Under the pieces are notes generated by a model. That model was not told the origin of the DNA. It saw only the letters and a program-made list of their open reading frames with translations, and did no database searches. This document shows, in pieces, positions 17,739 to 25,562 of a DNA stretch of 64,000 nt. This DNA is from JBDTVS01 sp040007095 (GTDB lineage: Bacteria > Acidobacteriota > Vicinamibacteria > Vicinamibacterales > CAVVIG01): positions 1-64,000 of the forward strand of contig JBDTVS010000135.1 of NCBI GenBank assembly GCA_040007095.1, in the 5' to 3' direction. Within the stretch, counting starts at the first letter, position 1. Each line of letters begins with the position of its first letter. The position numbers were made by a program, and so were the translations under genes.

Positions 17739-18662
17739 ATGCAGCACGTATCCGTCAAGCAGACGTTCGCCGACGCGCTCGCGGCGCTGGTCGATCGCAT
17801 CAAGGAGGACCGCTCCGTCCTCGCGGCGATTCTGTGCGGCAGCCTGTCGCATGACACCGTGTGGGCGAAGTCCGACATCGATCTCGTGCTCGTGACCGTC
17901 GACGACAAGAACGTCGAAGCGTCCGACCTGGCGCTGAACGCCGATGGCGTGAACGTGCACGCATTGCTGATGCCGCGAGCGGAGTTCCGCAAGACGGTCG
18001 AAGGCGTGGTCAACAATTCGTTCTTCCACGCCTTCCTGGCCAAGGGACAACTGCTCTACACGCGCGATCAGTCGATCGCCGATCTCTGCGTCGGACTGCA
18101 CGCGATCGGCGGCCGCGACACCCAGGTGCAGCTGCTGCGCGCGGCGACGCAGGCGCTGCCGCCGATCGACAAGGCGCACAAGTGGCTGGTGACGCGTGGC
18201 GACCTCGATTACACCGCGCTATGGATTCTGTACGCGGCAACGCCGCTGGCGCGGGTCGAAGTTCTCGGCGCAGGTCTGCTGGCGGATCGTGAGGTGATCC
18301 TGCAGGCCCTGGCGCTGAATCCCGCGTTGTTCAGGACCATCTACACGGACCTGCTCAACGCCAGGAAGACGCGCAGGAACGTCCAGGCGGCGCTCGACGC
18401 GGTTGACCGCTATGTGGCCGAACGCGCGGTTTCCTTATTCGGCCTCGTGATCGATCATCTGCGTGAAGTCGGCGAAGCGCGGTCGGCGACCGAGATCGAA
18501 AGTCACTTCACACGCCATTTCGACGTGACCGGCGTGACCACTGCATGCGAGTACCTGTCCGACCGCGGTCTGATCGGAAAGGCCTCGACAGCGGTGCGGC
18601 TCACCAAGCGGAGCAACGTCGACATCCAGGAACTGGCGTTCTTCCACCTCGGACAGCCGTAA
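17739..18662 (+). CDS. Nucleotidyltransferase-fold protein
   Basis: A 307-residue cytoplasmic protein. The N-terminal third holds a polymerase-beta-type nucleotidyltransferase core: AILCGSLSHDTVWAKSDIDL (GS about 40, then Asp-x-Asp nine residues later), the classic GSx9DxD motif. The C-terminal two thirds are helical and contain a segment resembling a winged helix (FDVTGVTTACEYLSDRGLIG), so DNA or RNA binding is possible. Could be a kanamycin-type or regulatory nucleotidyltransferase; the target is unknown. No strong ribosome site precedes the ATG. It lies 36 bp before the uvrA-type gene on the same strand. Confidence 0.75.
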   Translation: MQHVSVKQTFADALAALVDRIKEDRSVLAAILCGSLSHDTVWAKSDIDLVLVTVDDKNVEASDLALNADGVNVHALLMPRAEFRKTVEGVVNNSFFHAFLAKGQLLYTRDQSIADLCVGLHAIGGRDTQVQLLRAATQALPPIDKAHKWLVTRGDLDYTALWILYAATPLARVEVLGAGLLADREVILQALALNPALFRTIYTDLLNARKTRRNVQAALDAVDRYVAERAVSLFGLVIDHLREVGEARSATEIESHFTRHFDVTGVTTACEYLSDRGLIGKASTAVRLTKRSNVDIQELAFFHLGQP

Positions 18663-18698
18663 ATAGGCGTTTCCCGTTCTTCCCGCAGATATCCTCGG

Positions 18699-21047
18699 AT
18701 GGCCAGTAAATCCCGGAAGTCAGACGCCAGGGTCGCGGTGCGTACGACGGTGGCGGTGCAGGGGGCGCGCGTCCACAACCTCAAGAACATCTCGGTGGAG
18801 ATCCCGCGCGACAGCCTCGTGGTGGTGACCGGCCTTTCCGGTTCGGGTAAGTCGAGCCTGGCCTTCGACACCATTTACGCCGAGGGACAGCGGCGGTATA
18901 TGGAATCGCTGTCGAGCTACGCCAAGCGGTTCGTCGCGCAGGTCAAGAAGCCCGACGTCGATTTCGTGTTCGGGCTGTCGCCGGTCATCTCGATCGAACA
19001 GAAGACGCTCGCCAACAACCCGCGCTCGACCGTCGGCACGATGACGGATATCGCCAGCTACCTGAACCTGTTGTTCGCGACGATCGGGCTGCCGCACTGT
19101 CCCCGCACCGGCGAGCCGACGCCCGGACGGACGTCGAGCCAGATCCTCGAGGCGATCCTGTCGCTGCCCGAAGGGACGGAGGTCGAGCTGCGGGCGCCGG
19201 TGTTCAAGGTCTACGGCGAGGAACTGGACGTGGTCTTCACGGAAGTGCGGAAGAAAGGCTGCCGGCGGCTGATCATCGACGGCAAGCCGGTGGATATCTC
19301 GGAACAGGTCGAGATCGACGAATCGGCAGTCGAGCACATGGACGCGGTGGTGGATCGGCTCGTGGTCAGTCGAGCGCACGAGAAGGCGATCAAGGCGGCG
19401 ATTGGCGCCACGCTGCTGATCGGCGATGGCCTCATGCAGATCCACATCGTCAAAGGCGTGGGCAAAGCCGCGGGCAAAGTCTCGGCCGACGCGTTCTACC
19501 GCGGCTCGTGCAGTGCCACGCACCATTTCGTCTATGGCGACACCGCGCCCGAGTTCTTCGTCTTCAACAACCCCGAGAGCGCGTGCCGCACCTGCGGCGG
19601 ACTTGGCGTGGACAAGCTCACCCATCCGGAGCTGCTCGTTCCCGATCCGAAGCGGAGCATTGTCGGAGAATGCTTCGTGCGCGAGGCGTTCAAATACAAT
19701 CCCGATACCTGGGACGGCCGGGTCATGTACAGCCTTGCCCGCGCGATCGGCTTTTCGCTCGAATCGCCCTGGAAAGACCTGTCGGAAAAAGCGCGTCACG
19801 CGATCCTCTACGGGATCGATCCGCGCAAGGTCGTGCTCACCTCGCCGCCCGAAGCGAAGGGCAATCGCGACAAGTGGGAAGGCAAAGAGGTGGGATTCGG
19901 CGGCATCGCGCGAAGAATCGAGCGATATTACCGCCGGTATCGGCAGCGCGGCGAAGCCAACTCGAGGATGGAGGCGTGGCTCGACAAAGTGATGGTCGAG
20001 CACACGTGCCCCGACTGCAATGGCGCGCGGGTCCGCGCGACACGGTTGCTGTTCACGATCGCGGGCCGGACGATCCACGATGTCGGCCAGCTGCACTTCG
20101 ACGAACTGCACGCGTTTCTCGGCACCATCAAGCCGACCGGGCGCGGGGCCGATGCCGGCCGGCAGGTGCTGAAAGAGATACGCGCGCGGCTGGAGCTGCT
20201 CCTGGGCATCGGGCTGGACTATCTGAACTTCAATCGGCGCTCGGGCACGCTCTCGGGCGGCGAATCGCAGCGCATCAGGCTGTCGACGCAGATCGGCTCG
20301 GGACTGATGGGGATGCTCTACGTTCTCGACGAGCCGAGCATCGGCCTGCATCCGAAGGACAACGTCAAGATGATTGCGACCCTGGAGAGCCTCCGCGACA
20401 TCGGCAATACCGTAATCGTCGTCGAGCACGACGAGGATACGATCCGCGCCGCCGATCACCTCGTCGAGATGGGGCCTGGCCCCGGGGTACATGGCGGCCG
20501 CGTGGTGGTGCAGGGAACGCTCGACCAGGTGCTCGCGTGCAAGGCCTCACCCACCGGACAGTTCCTGTCGGGGCGCCGGTCGATCGACACGCCGGTGCGG
20601 CGGCGAAGGGGGAGCGGCAAGACGCTGAATGTGCGCGGCGCTCGGGAGAACAACCTCAAGTCGATCGACGTGACGTTTCCGCTCGGCACCCTCGTGGCGA
20701 TCACCGGCGCGTCGGGGTCCGGGAAAAGCACGCTGGTCAACGACATTCTCTACAAGGCGCTGTGGAAGCGGCTGGAGGATACGCGCACCTTGCCGGGCGA
20801 TCACGACCGCGTCGACGGCATGGAGGCCGTGCACAAGGTGGTCAGCATCGATCAATCGCCGATCGGGCGCAACAGCCGATCGAACCCGGCCACCTACATC
20901 GGCTTTTACGACACGATCCGCGATTTGTATACCCAGGCGCCGTTGTCGATCGAGCGTGGCTACAAGCCTGGGCGGTTCAGCTTCAACGTCAAAGGCGGCC
21001 GGTGTGAAGAGTGCCAGGGCGAGGGCGCGATCACCACCCAGCTGTAA
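18699..21047 (+). CDS. uvrA: UvrA-type excinuclease ATPase, N-terminal 782 aa (ends at in-frame TAA)
   Basis: This is the first 782 codons of a UvrA-type protein, the damage-recognition ATPase of nucleotide excision repair. Visible are the first ABC module (Walker A GLSGSGKSS at 45-53; signature LSGGESQR; Walker B YVLDEPSIGLH) and the second Walker A (GASGSGKSTLVN). The frame stops at TAA (21045-21047), between the two cysteine pairs of the C-terminal zinc module (Cys 769/772 before; Cys 792/795 after). Homology continues without a shift in the same frame after the stop (21048-21614), where UvrA proteins have Gln or His, so a CAA to TAA change explains it. The first zinc module is also atypical (SCSATHHF in place of one Cys pair). 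The TAA may be real inactivation, readthrough or sequence error. Confidence 0.85.
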   Translation: MASKSRKSDARVAVRTTVAVQGARVHNLKNISVEIPRDSLVVVTGLSGSGKSSLAFDTIYAEGQRRYMESLSSYAKRFVAQVKKPDVDFVFGLSPVISIEQKTLANNPRSTVGTMTDIASYLNLLFATIGLPHCPRTGEPTPGRTSSQILEAILSLPEGTEVELRAPVFKVYGEELDVVFTEVRKKGCRRLIIDGKPVDISEQVEIDESAVEHMDAVVDRLVVSRAHEKAIKAAIGATLLIGDGLMQIHIVKGVGKAAGKVSADAFYRGSCSATHHFVYGDTAPEFFVFNNPESACRTCGGLGVDKLTHPELLVPDPKRSIVGECFVREAFKYNPDTWDGRVMYSLARAIGFSLESPWKDLSEKARHAILYGIDPRKVVLTSPPEAKGNRDKWEGKEVGFGGIARRIERYYRRYRQRGEANSRMEAWLDKVMVEHTCPDCNGARVRATRLLFTIAGRTIHDVGQLHFDELHAFLGTIKPTGRGADAGRQVLKEIRARLELLLGIGLDYLNFNRRSGTLSGGESQRIRLSTQIGSGLMGMLYVLDEPSIGLHPKDNVKMIATLESLRDIGNTVIVVEHDEDTIRAADHLVEMGPGPGVHGGRVVVQGTLDQVLACKASPTGQFLSGRRSIDTPVRRRRGSGKTLNVRGARENNLKSIDVTFPLGTLVAITGASGSGKSTLVNDILYKALWKRLEDTRTLPGDHDRVDGMEAVHKVVSIDQSPIGRNSRSNPATYIGFYDTIRDLYTQAPLSIERGYKPGRFSFNVKGGRCEECQGEGAITTQL

Positions 21048-21050
21048 TTC

Positions 21051-21614
21051 ATGCCGGACGTCGAGGTGACGTGCGGCGCGTGCAAGGGCGCCCGATTCAA
21101 CAGCGAAACACTCGAAGTCGCGCTGCGAGGCAAGACGATCGACGACGTGCTGAATATGTCGGTTGAGGAAGGGGTCGTCTTTTTTGCCGGTGAGCCGACG
21201 GTCAGCAAGAAGATCGAGGTGCTACAGTCGCTCGGGCTCGGCTATCTCACGCTCGGCCAGTCGGCGACGACGCTCTCGGGCGGCGAGGCGCAGCGGATCA
21301 AGATCGCCACCGAGTTGAGCAAGCTGCAGCGTTCCAAACACACCGTCTACATCCTCGACGAGCCGACGACGGGCCTGCATCTGGCGGATGTCGAACGGCT
21401 GCTGGAGTCGTTGAACCAGCTCGTCGACGCCGGCCACACGGTGCTGCTCATCGAGCACCATATGGACGTGATCAAGACGGCCGACCACGTCATCGACCTG
21501 GGGCCCGAAGGCGGTCACGCGGGCGGGGACGTGGTGGTCGCGGGCACGCCGGAGGAGGTGGCCCGGTGCAAGGCGTCGCACACCGGTCGATTCCTCAAAC
21601 CCCACCTGCGGTAG
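21051..21614 (+). CDS. uvrA: UvrA-type C-terminal fragment after the in-frame stop
   Basis: The remaining 187 codons of the same uvrA-type gene, in the same frame as 18699-21047 and separated only by TAA and one TTC codon. It holds the second half of the zinc module (TCGACKGARF), the second ABC signature LSGGEAQRIKIA, Walker B YILDEPTTGLH and the switch His in LLIEHHMDVI. The ATG is internal to the ancestral gene (FMPDV in homologues) and no Shine-Dalgarno is seen, so independent translation is doubtful. Joined across the stop the protein would be 971 residues, full UvrA length. Beyond the stop, 21615-21917 holds no recognisable gene. Confidence 0.75.
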   Translation: MPDVEVTCGACKGARFNSETLEVALRGKTIDDVLNMSVEEGVVFFAGEPTVSKKIEVLQSLGLGYLTLGQSATTLSGGEAQRIKIATELSKLQRSKHTVYILDEPTTGLHLADVERLLESLNQLVDAGHTVLLIEHHMDVIKTADHVIDLGPEGGHAGGDVVVAGTPEEVARCKASHTGRFLKPHLR

Positions 21615-21917
21615 ATCCTCGAAATCAGTCGGGTTCAGGATGAACGCCGCCTCGATGGCGGCTCTCGAAGTCGGCGGACCGGCGGATTGTCTCGCCCAGA
21701 AACCTTCAATTCAAATATTTCCTATCGTCCATCTCTCGCTCGATGAGTTCTACTCGCGTACCCGAAACAGTCCCACGACGGTTTGCGGCCAACAGTATTT
21801 TGAAGACTGATCGAGGCCCGTAGCTGGTAAACCCATCGAGGCAATCGGAACGATCGACTGACTTTCACAGTTCCGGTTGTCTTTCCGTGTTTTCGTTTGT
21901 CGTTTCGTCTTTCGTCC

Positions 21918-21986
21918 AGCCAACGTTGCGAATGAGCCGCGCGCCGTCCCGTTCAGCGGCGCGTCGGCTCCATTCGCGTGTTGGCC
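21918..21986 (-). repeat. attC site A (69 bp)
   Basis: On the minus strand the site opens with GGCCAAC and closes with GTTGGCT. The arms pair as GCGAAT, unpaired G, GAGCCG, unpaired A, CGCGCCG against CGGCGCG, CGGCTC, ATTCGC. The end of the DUF2442 gene, including its stop, lies within this site. Confidence 0.85.
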
Positions 21987-22288
21987 CGCTGTTGGTGGTT
22001 TGGTTCGACCCACGCTTGAGCCCGGGCGGCGAGTTCGGCCCGAACGCTTGGCCATTCATGGAGCGTCGCCGGATCGAAGTCTGCGCCGTTCGGCCACGTG
22101 AGCGTCCCCACTTCCTGATCGAGGATCACGGCGTTGAACACTTCCAGGTCCCGCAGTGGACCGAAGAGTGCGCCGTGCAGTACTGGCTGGAAGTCGATTT
22201 CTTGCGTCATTCCGTCCGTGAAGGCGACACACAGCGTGTACGGACCGACGATTTCGAACCGAGCGACGCGATGGATGGGATGGGTCAT
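21953..22288 (-). CDS. DUF2442 family protein
   Basis: A 111-residue cytoplasmic protein of the DUF2442 family: YTLCVAFTDGMTQEIDF, then LRDLEVFNAVILDQEVGTLTWPNGADFDPATL. DUF2442 proteins are usually encoded next to DUF4160 proteins, as here (3-bp gap), and the pair has the genetic layout of a toxin-antitoxin-like module; the biochemical role is not established. The last eleven residues (RANTRMEPTRR) are encoded by attC site A itself, so the natural C-terminus was probably set when the cassette formed. Confidence 0.85.
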   Translation of the reverse strand: MTHPIHRVARFEIVGPYTLCVAFTDGMTQEIDFQPVLHGALFGPLRDLEVFNAVILDQEVGTLTWPNGADFDPATLHEWPSVRAELAARAQAWVEPNHQQRANTRMEPTRR

Positions 22289-22291
22289 GGA

Positions 22292-22561
22292 CTACCTGAG
22301 TGGTTCGATTCTGACCGGCGGCTGACCCGATTGCAAGAGAGCCCAATCGCGCTGCAGTTCTTCTCTGTGAATCTCCGCCCAAGCCTCGACGAGCCGCCGC
22401 TGCGACGTAGGCACACTGCCGCCGAGACATTCGACCGTGTCCACTGCGAAGACCGCCGCGTGGTCTTGGTAATACGCGTGAAAATGCGCGCGATGATGGG
22501 GCTGGCCCTCCTCGGCGAACATCCGAATGATGATCCCGAAGAACCGCGCCAACTCCGGCAT
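22292..22561 (-). CDS. DUF4160 family protein
   Basis: An 89-residue DUF4160 protein with the characteristic opening MPELARFFGIIIRMFAEEG followed by HHRAHFHAYYQDH and a C-terminal AWAEIHREELQRDW helix. It is the first gene of the last cassette; 50 bp separate the attC B core from the ATG and no strong ribosome site is visible. It forms the standard DUF4160-DUF2442 pair with the next gene. The histidine-rich segment suggests metal or nucleic-acid contact, but function is unproven. Confidence 0.87.
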   Translation of the reverse strand: MPELARFFGIIIRMFAEEGQPHHRAHFHAYYQDHAAVFAVDTVECLGGSVPTSQRRLVEAWAEIHREELQRDWALLQSGQPPVRIEPLR

Positions 22562-22610
22562 GGCGCTACTCTACATCGTCAGTCCGGTTGTCGTCCGTTC
22601 GTGTTCCACG

Positions 22611-22679
22611 GCCTAACGTTGGGCGTCAGCCGCAGCGTTCAGGAACCGATTGCGCTGTCGGCTGCACGCCAAGTTGGGC
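22611..22679 (-). repeat. attC site B (69 bp)
   Basis: Minus strand: opens with GCCCAAC and closes with GTTAGGC, both perfect core matches. The arms pair as GGCGT, unpaired G, CAGCCG, unpaired A, CAGCG against CGCTG, CGGCTG, ACGCC. It follows the M28 peptidase stop by 1 bp. Confidence 0.9.
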
Positions 22680-22680
22680 G

Positions 22681-23901
22681 TCATCGCCTTAGGCTTGCGT
22701 TGACCAGCTGCGCAACTGCCGCGAGCGTCGTCTGCGCGGCGTTGAGCCCAAGCCGAAAGTCCTTGTCGGAGAACGTGTCGTACCGGTCGGTTGGTTGATG
22801 CCAATGCGGATCCCAGCCGGCACCGATCTGCATGCCCCGCTCGTTCTCGCGCAGACTGATCGACGGCGTGAAGTCCATGAACGGTGTGGAGTCCGTGTTC
22901 GTCATGTGACTCCCGACAGCCGCCGGATAGTCTGTGGCGTATTTTTCGTTGGCGGCTCGGAAGAAGAACGCGAGCCTCATGGCTTCGTCCGCAAATCGCG
23001 AGGTCGCCTGGAACTCGATGTTCACGTCAGCCTCCGGGCGCTGCTCAGCACTGATGCTGCCGTCGGCGCGCCGCATGCCGTGGTCGAACAGCATCATGTC
23101 ATGCTGAATCATCCCCAGCCAGCGTGGCTCGGGGAAGCGGCGTGACCCGACAGGGTCCTCTTTCCCCTGCAGGCCCGCCCGGGCTTCGACATACGCGCGC
23201 GCCCCGTCCAACGCGGTTTCTTCGTTGTTCCACAGAATGAACCGGACGCTCCGATCGGTCTGCACGTCAGGGCTGTCCAGTACCCGGGCCAACTCCATGA
23301 CGAGAGCGGTGCCGGAGCCGTTGTCGTTGGCCGCTTCACCAAAACCGCGCCCATCCATGTGCGCACTGACCAGGTACATCTCCTGGGGGAGCGTCGCACC
23401 GACTTTCGTGCAGTAGACCTCCTGCCGTGGCCCCGGATTCGTGACCTGGGAGTTGAGCTGCCTCAGCCGCACGTCCGTCTGCGCGAGGGGGCCGCTGCTC
23501 GGGGCTGTGGGCTGGGCGATCCCTCGGAGGCGAGATCCACCTTGCCCCGCGCGCACTTCACCAGTGGCGATCACTGGATCGCGCCGCGCCGCGACCGTCG
23601 TCGGCGTCACAGGCGGGGGAGGGTTGTAGACGTAGTTGAAGCGTTCCGGGGCGCAGCCATACTCCTTCAGCTGCGCTTCGATCCAGTCGATCGCGGCGCG
23701 ATTGCGGTCCGTCCCTTGAAGCCGATCGCCGAACTGTGTCAGGCCTTTGATGCTGGACTTGTAAGCTTCGAGGCTGAGGCGCCCAATCAGTGCCTGGACC
23801 ACGTCAATGGAGACAGGCGTCGTTTGTCCTCCGGCCGCGCTCATCGAAGACATCACCGCGACGATGAACACCGCCAGCATCGCTCGCGCCTTCGTCCGCA
23901 T
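22681..23901 (-). CDS. Secreted M28 family zinc aminopeptidase
   Basis: A 406-residue metallopeptidase with a signal peptide (about 1-25, ending SAAGGQ). The M28 metal ligands are visible: SAHMDG (His, Asp), AANDNGSGTALVMELAR (bridging Asp), WNNEETALDGA (Glu-Glu), and a late NTDSTPFMDF/SISL region near the last ligand. M28 enzymes remove amino acids or dipeptides from peptides outside the cell. The ATG at 23901 is chosen because GGAGG lies 4 nt upstream and the signal peptide begins there; a longer frame would start inside attC C. It is the largest cassette gene in the array. Confidence 0.9.
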   Translation of the reverse strand: MRTKARAMLAVFIVAVMSSMSAAGGQTTPVSIDVVQALIGRLSLEAYKSSIKGLTQFGDRLQGTDRNRAAIDWIEAQLKEYGCAPERFNYVYNPPPPVTPTTVAARRDPVIATGEVRAGQGGSRLRGIAQPTAPSSGPLAQTDVRLRQLNSQVTNPGPRQEVYCTKVGATLPQEMYLVSAHMDGRGFGEAANDNGSGTALVMELARVLDSPDVQTDRSVRFILWNNEETALDGARAYVEARAGLQGKEDPVGSRRFPEPRWLGMIQHDMMLFDHGMRRADGSISAEQRPEADVNIEFQATSRFADEAMRLAFFFRAANEKYATDYPAAVGSHMTNTDSTPFMDFTPSISLRENERGMQIGAGWDPHWHQPTDRYDTFSDKDFRLGLNAAQTTLAAVAQLVNASLRR

Positions 23902-23943
23902 TCGACCTCCGATCTTCATGAAGTCTACACAGGCTGAATGCCC

Positions 23944-24014
23944 GCCCAACGTTGGCGTTCACCAGCGGCGAGCGTGATGGACCACGTCGCCGTCTGGTGC
24001 AACGAAAGTTAGGC
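23944..24014 (-). repeat. attC site C (71 bp)
   Basis: Minus strand: opens with GCCTAAC, closes with GTTGGGC. The arms pair as GTT, unpaired G, CACCAG, unpaired A, CGGCGA against TCGCCG, CTGGTG, AAC. Different stem sequence from sites A and D, but the same placement of unpaired bases. Confidence 0.88.
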
Positions 24015-24019
24015 TACGG

Positions 24020-24877
24020 TCAGTCAATTGCCCTGTTCATGTCCACCGGAAGGCCGGCCGCCTTCAACTCCTTTGCCAGTTGCAGCCGCCAGCCGCCTCC
24101 CGCATCCAGTGGGATGTAGACCACGCCCATGTAATCAGAAGGCAACTCGAGTTCACCCTTGAAGAGGGCGCACACTCTATTCCTTTGCAGTCGCCCCACG
24201 AAGTAGCCCAGCTCGAGAACCACGTTCTGACGTGCCCGTGGCTGCAATTCTGCGCCACTCAGACCACCAACATCATCGGGCGTCAGAAGAACGACAGCAA
24301 AGCCGACGTTTCCCGCTGCTTCAAGTTTCTCAACGACGGTGCGACCTTGGCTGGCCTGCTCATGGAGAACGATAGGCTCAAGCCCCAGCTTATCGACGAA
24401 TCGTGCGACGGACTCGCGTGCCGCTTCGTCACGACCGTGTACTATAAAGACCTTCTCCGATTCTGCGGCGGAAGGCATGCTGCTGCCCACCGGACCGATT
24501 CCCGGGGCTTCAGGAATCAGTTCAAGGCGACCCCGTATCGACTCCAAGCGACGAAGTTTTGAATCGACGTCGTCGTGAAAGTCCGCAACTTCCTGTTCAA
24601 GATAACGCTCGCCACCCGCAACGAAGAAGCCGACCGATGCGATATAGTCGCTGACGATTCTGTCAGTCGAGAACATCTGTCGGAGCATCTCCTCGTTGTA
24701 CTCCGTCCAGGTGTAGTACTGATTCCGAGCCCTCTGAAGGACGTCCCCGGTCCGTATCTCCGTCTCGCGGATCTCGCGGCCCTTCGAGATTCTGTCGTCA
24801 ATCCGTTTCGCGGCTTCAACTCGTGTCACCGTCAGAAGGACCGGACCGTCAGGAGCCGGCTTGGTAGTTCGTCTCAC
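24020..24877 (-). CDS. TIR-domain effector (Cap12/Pycsar-type, PF10137)
   Basis: A 285-residue protein. Residues about 142-281 match the TIR-like domain of predicted nucleotide-binding proteins (PF10137): KVFIVHGRDEAARESVARF, LHEQASQGRTVVEKLE, FAVVLLTPDDVG, RARQNVVLELGYFVGRL and the closing DYMGVVYIPLD. Related TIR domains in CBASS and Pycsar defence degrade NAD+ on activation. The N-terminal 125 residues are helical and charged (YYTWTEYNEEMLRQMFSTD) and probably sense or oligomerise; no cyclase gene accompanies it, so any trigger is unknown. It is alone in its cassette, 19 bp after the attC D core. Defence is inferred from family only. Confidence 0.85.
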   Translation of the reverse strand: MRRTTKPAPDGPVLLTVTRVEAAKRIDDRISKGREIRETEIRTGDVLQRARNQYYTWTEYNEEMLRQMFSTDRIVSDYIASVGFFVAGGERYLEQEVADFHDDVDSKLRRLESIRGRLELIPEAPGIGPVGSSMPSAAESEKVFIVHGRDEAARESVARFVDKLGLEPIVLHEQASQGRTVVEKLEAAGNVGFAVVLLTPDDVGGLSGAELQPRARQNVVLELGYFVGRLQRNRVCALFKGELELPSDYMGVVYIPLDAGGGWRLQLAKELKAAGLPVDMNRAID

Positions 24878-24896
24878 TATCGGTTTCCCTGAAACA

Positions 24897-24964
24897 GCCT
24901 AACGTTCCGCCTGAGCCGCGCGCCGCACGATCCCAGGGCGCGTCGGCTCCAGGCGGAGTTAGCT
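24897..24964 (-). repeat. attC site D (68 bp)
   Basis: Minus strand: opens with AGCTAAC, closes with GTTAGGC. The arms pair as TCCGCCT, unpaired G, GAGCCG, unpaired A, CGCGCC against GGCGCG, CGGCTC, AGGCGGA. The TAA stop of the 78-residue cassette gene is part of the opening core. Confidence 0.92.
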
Positions 24965-25195
24965 GGCTTTTTGAAGCGCCAGAATCTTTCTTCTTATGGC
25001 CTGAGGAAAGTCGACGACGGCGAATTGACTCTTGTGAAAGAGGTAATCTTCCCCGCTATCGTCGATGATCCGTACAAGATCGTCCCCCGCCGCACGAGGA
25101 TCGGGCAGAACGCGATAAACTTTCCCAAGAGTCAGCGAGGCCTCATTGCCTGTATTCTTAAAGCAGAGCGCGAATTGTGTCGTATGGCGTTTCAT
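24959..25195 (-). CDS. Small cassette protein, 78 aa, unknown function
   Basis: A 78-residue soluble protein, apparently a small beta-rich fold: FALCFKNTGNEASLTLGKVYRVLPD, DDLVRIIDDSGEDYLFHKSQFAVVDFP. I have an impression of similar short proteins in other soil genomes but no named family. It overlaps the upstream 79-residue gene by 4 nt (ATGA) within the same cassette, so the two are probably made together. The stop codon lies inside the attC D core. Confidence 0.7.
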   Translation of the reverse strand: MKRHTTQFALCFKNTGNEASLTLGKVYRVLPDPRAAGDDLVRIIDDSGEDYLFHKSQFAVVDFPQAIRRKILALQKAS

Positions 25196-25431
25196 GATTC
25201 GTCCAGGTAGCCTTTGATTTTCATGTCTCGTTTGCCGATGCCATGGGCTTCATACCAATGAAGCTCGACGCGGCGGAGATTTCCATTCGGAAGCCGCACA
25301 GTTCCGCTCCCCTTCCGCTTTCGCCACCGGCCGGGACCGTAGGTTTTGCGGAGGAACGATCGAACCTTGACATTCGGACCTGCGGCAATGGTTTCAATCT
25401 CCTCGATCTCACCAACGATGTCGAATTTCAC
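25192..25431 (-). CDS. Small cassette protein, 79 aa, unknown function
   Basis: A 79-residue basic protein beginning MKFDIVGEIEEIETIAAG, with a conserved-looking core YGPGRWRKRKGSGTVRLPNG and ELHWYEAHGIGKRDMKIK. The strand pattern and aromatic-basic core suggest a small barrel that could bind nucleic acid, but this is inference. It is the first gene of its cassette, 46 bp from the attC E core, and is coupled by a 4-nt overlap to the 78-residue gene. Confidence 0.7.
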   Translation of the reverse strand: MKFDIVGEIEEIETIAAGPNVKVRSFLRKTYGPGRWRKRKGSGTVRLPNGNLRRVELHWYEAHGIGKRDMKIKGYLDES

Positions 25432-25476
25432 AGCCTGATTCTATTCTTGCCTGGTTGGTCTGTCGTCTGATTCGCC

Positions 25477-25560
25477 AGCTAACGTACGCGCTGAGCCGCG
25501 CGCTTCGGTAACAAGATCGCGCCGGACGATAGGCGCGACGGCTCCAGCGCGTGGTTAGGC
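25477..25560 (-). repeat. attC site E (84 bp)
   Basis: Minus strand: opens with GCCTAAC, closes with GTTAGCT. The arms pair as GCGCT, unpaired G, GAGCCG, unpaired T, CGCGC against GCGCG, CGGCTC, AGCGC. Longest site of the array because of a larger loop. Confidence 0.88.
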
Positions 25561-25562
25561 AG

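Noticed and set aside
21750..22055. 101-codon minus-strand frame crossing attC A
   Set aside because: It starts inside DUF2442 in another frame and crosses the recombination site; no motif or ribosome site.
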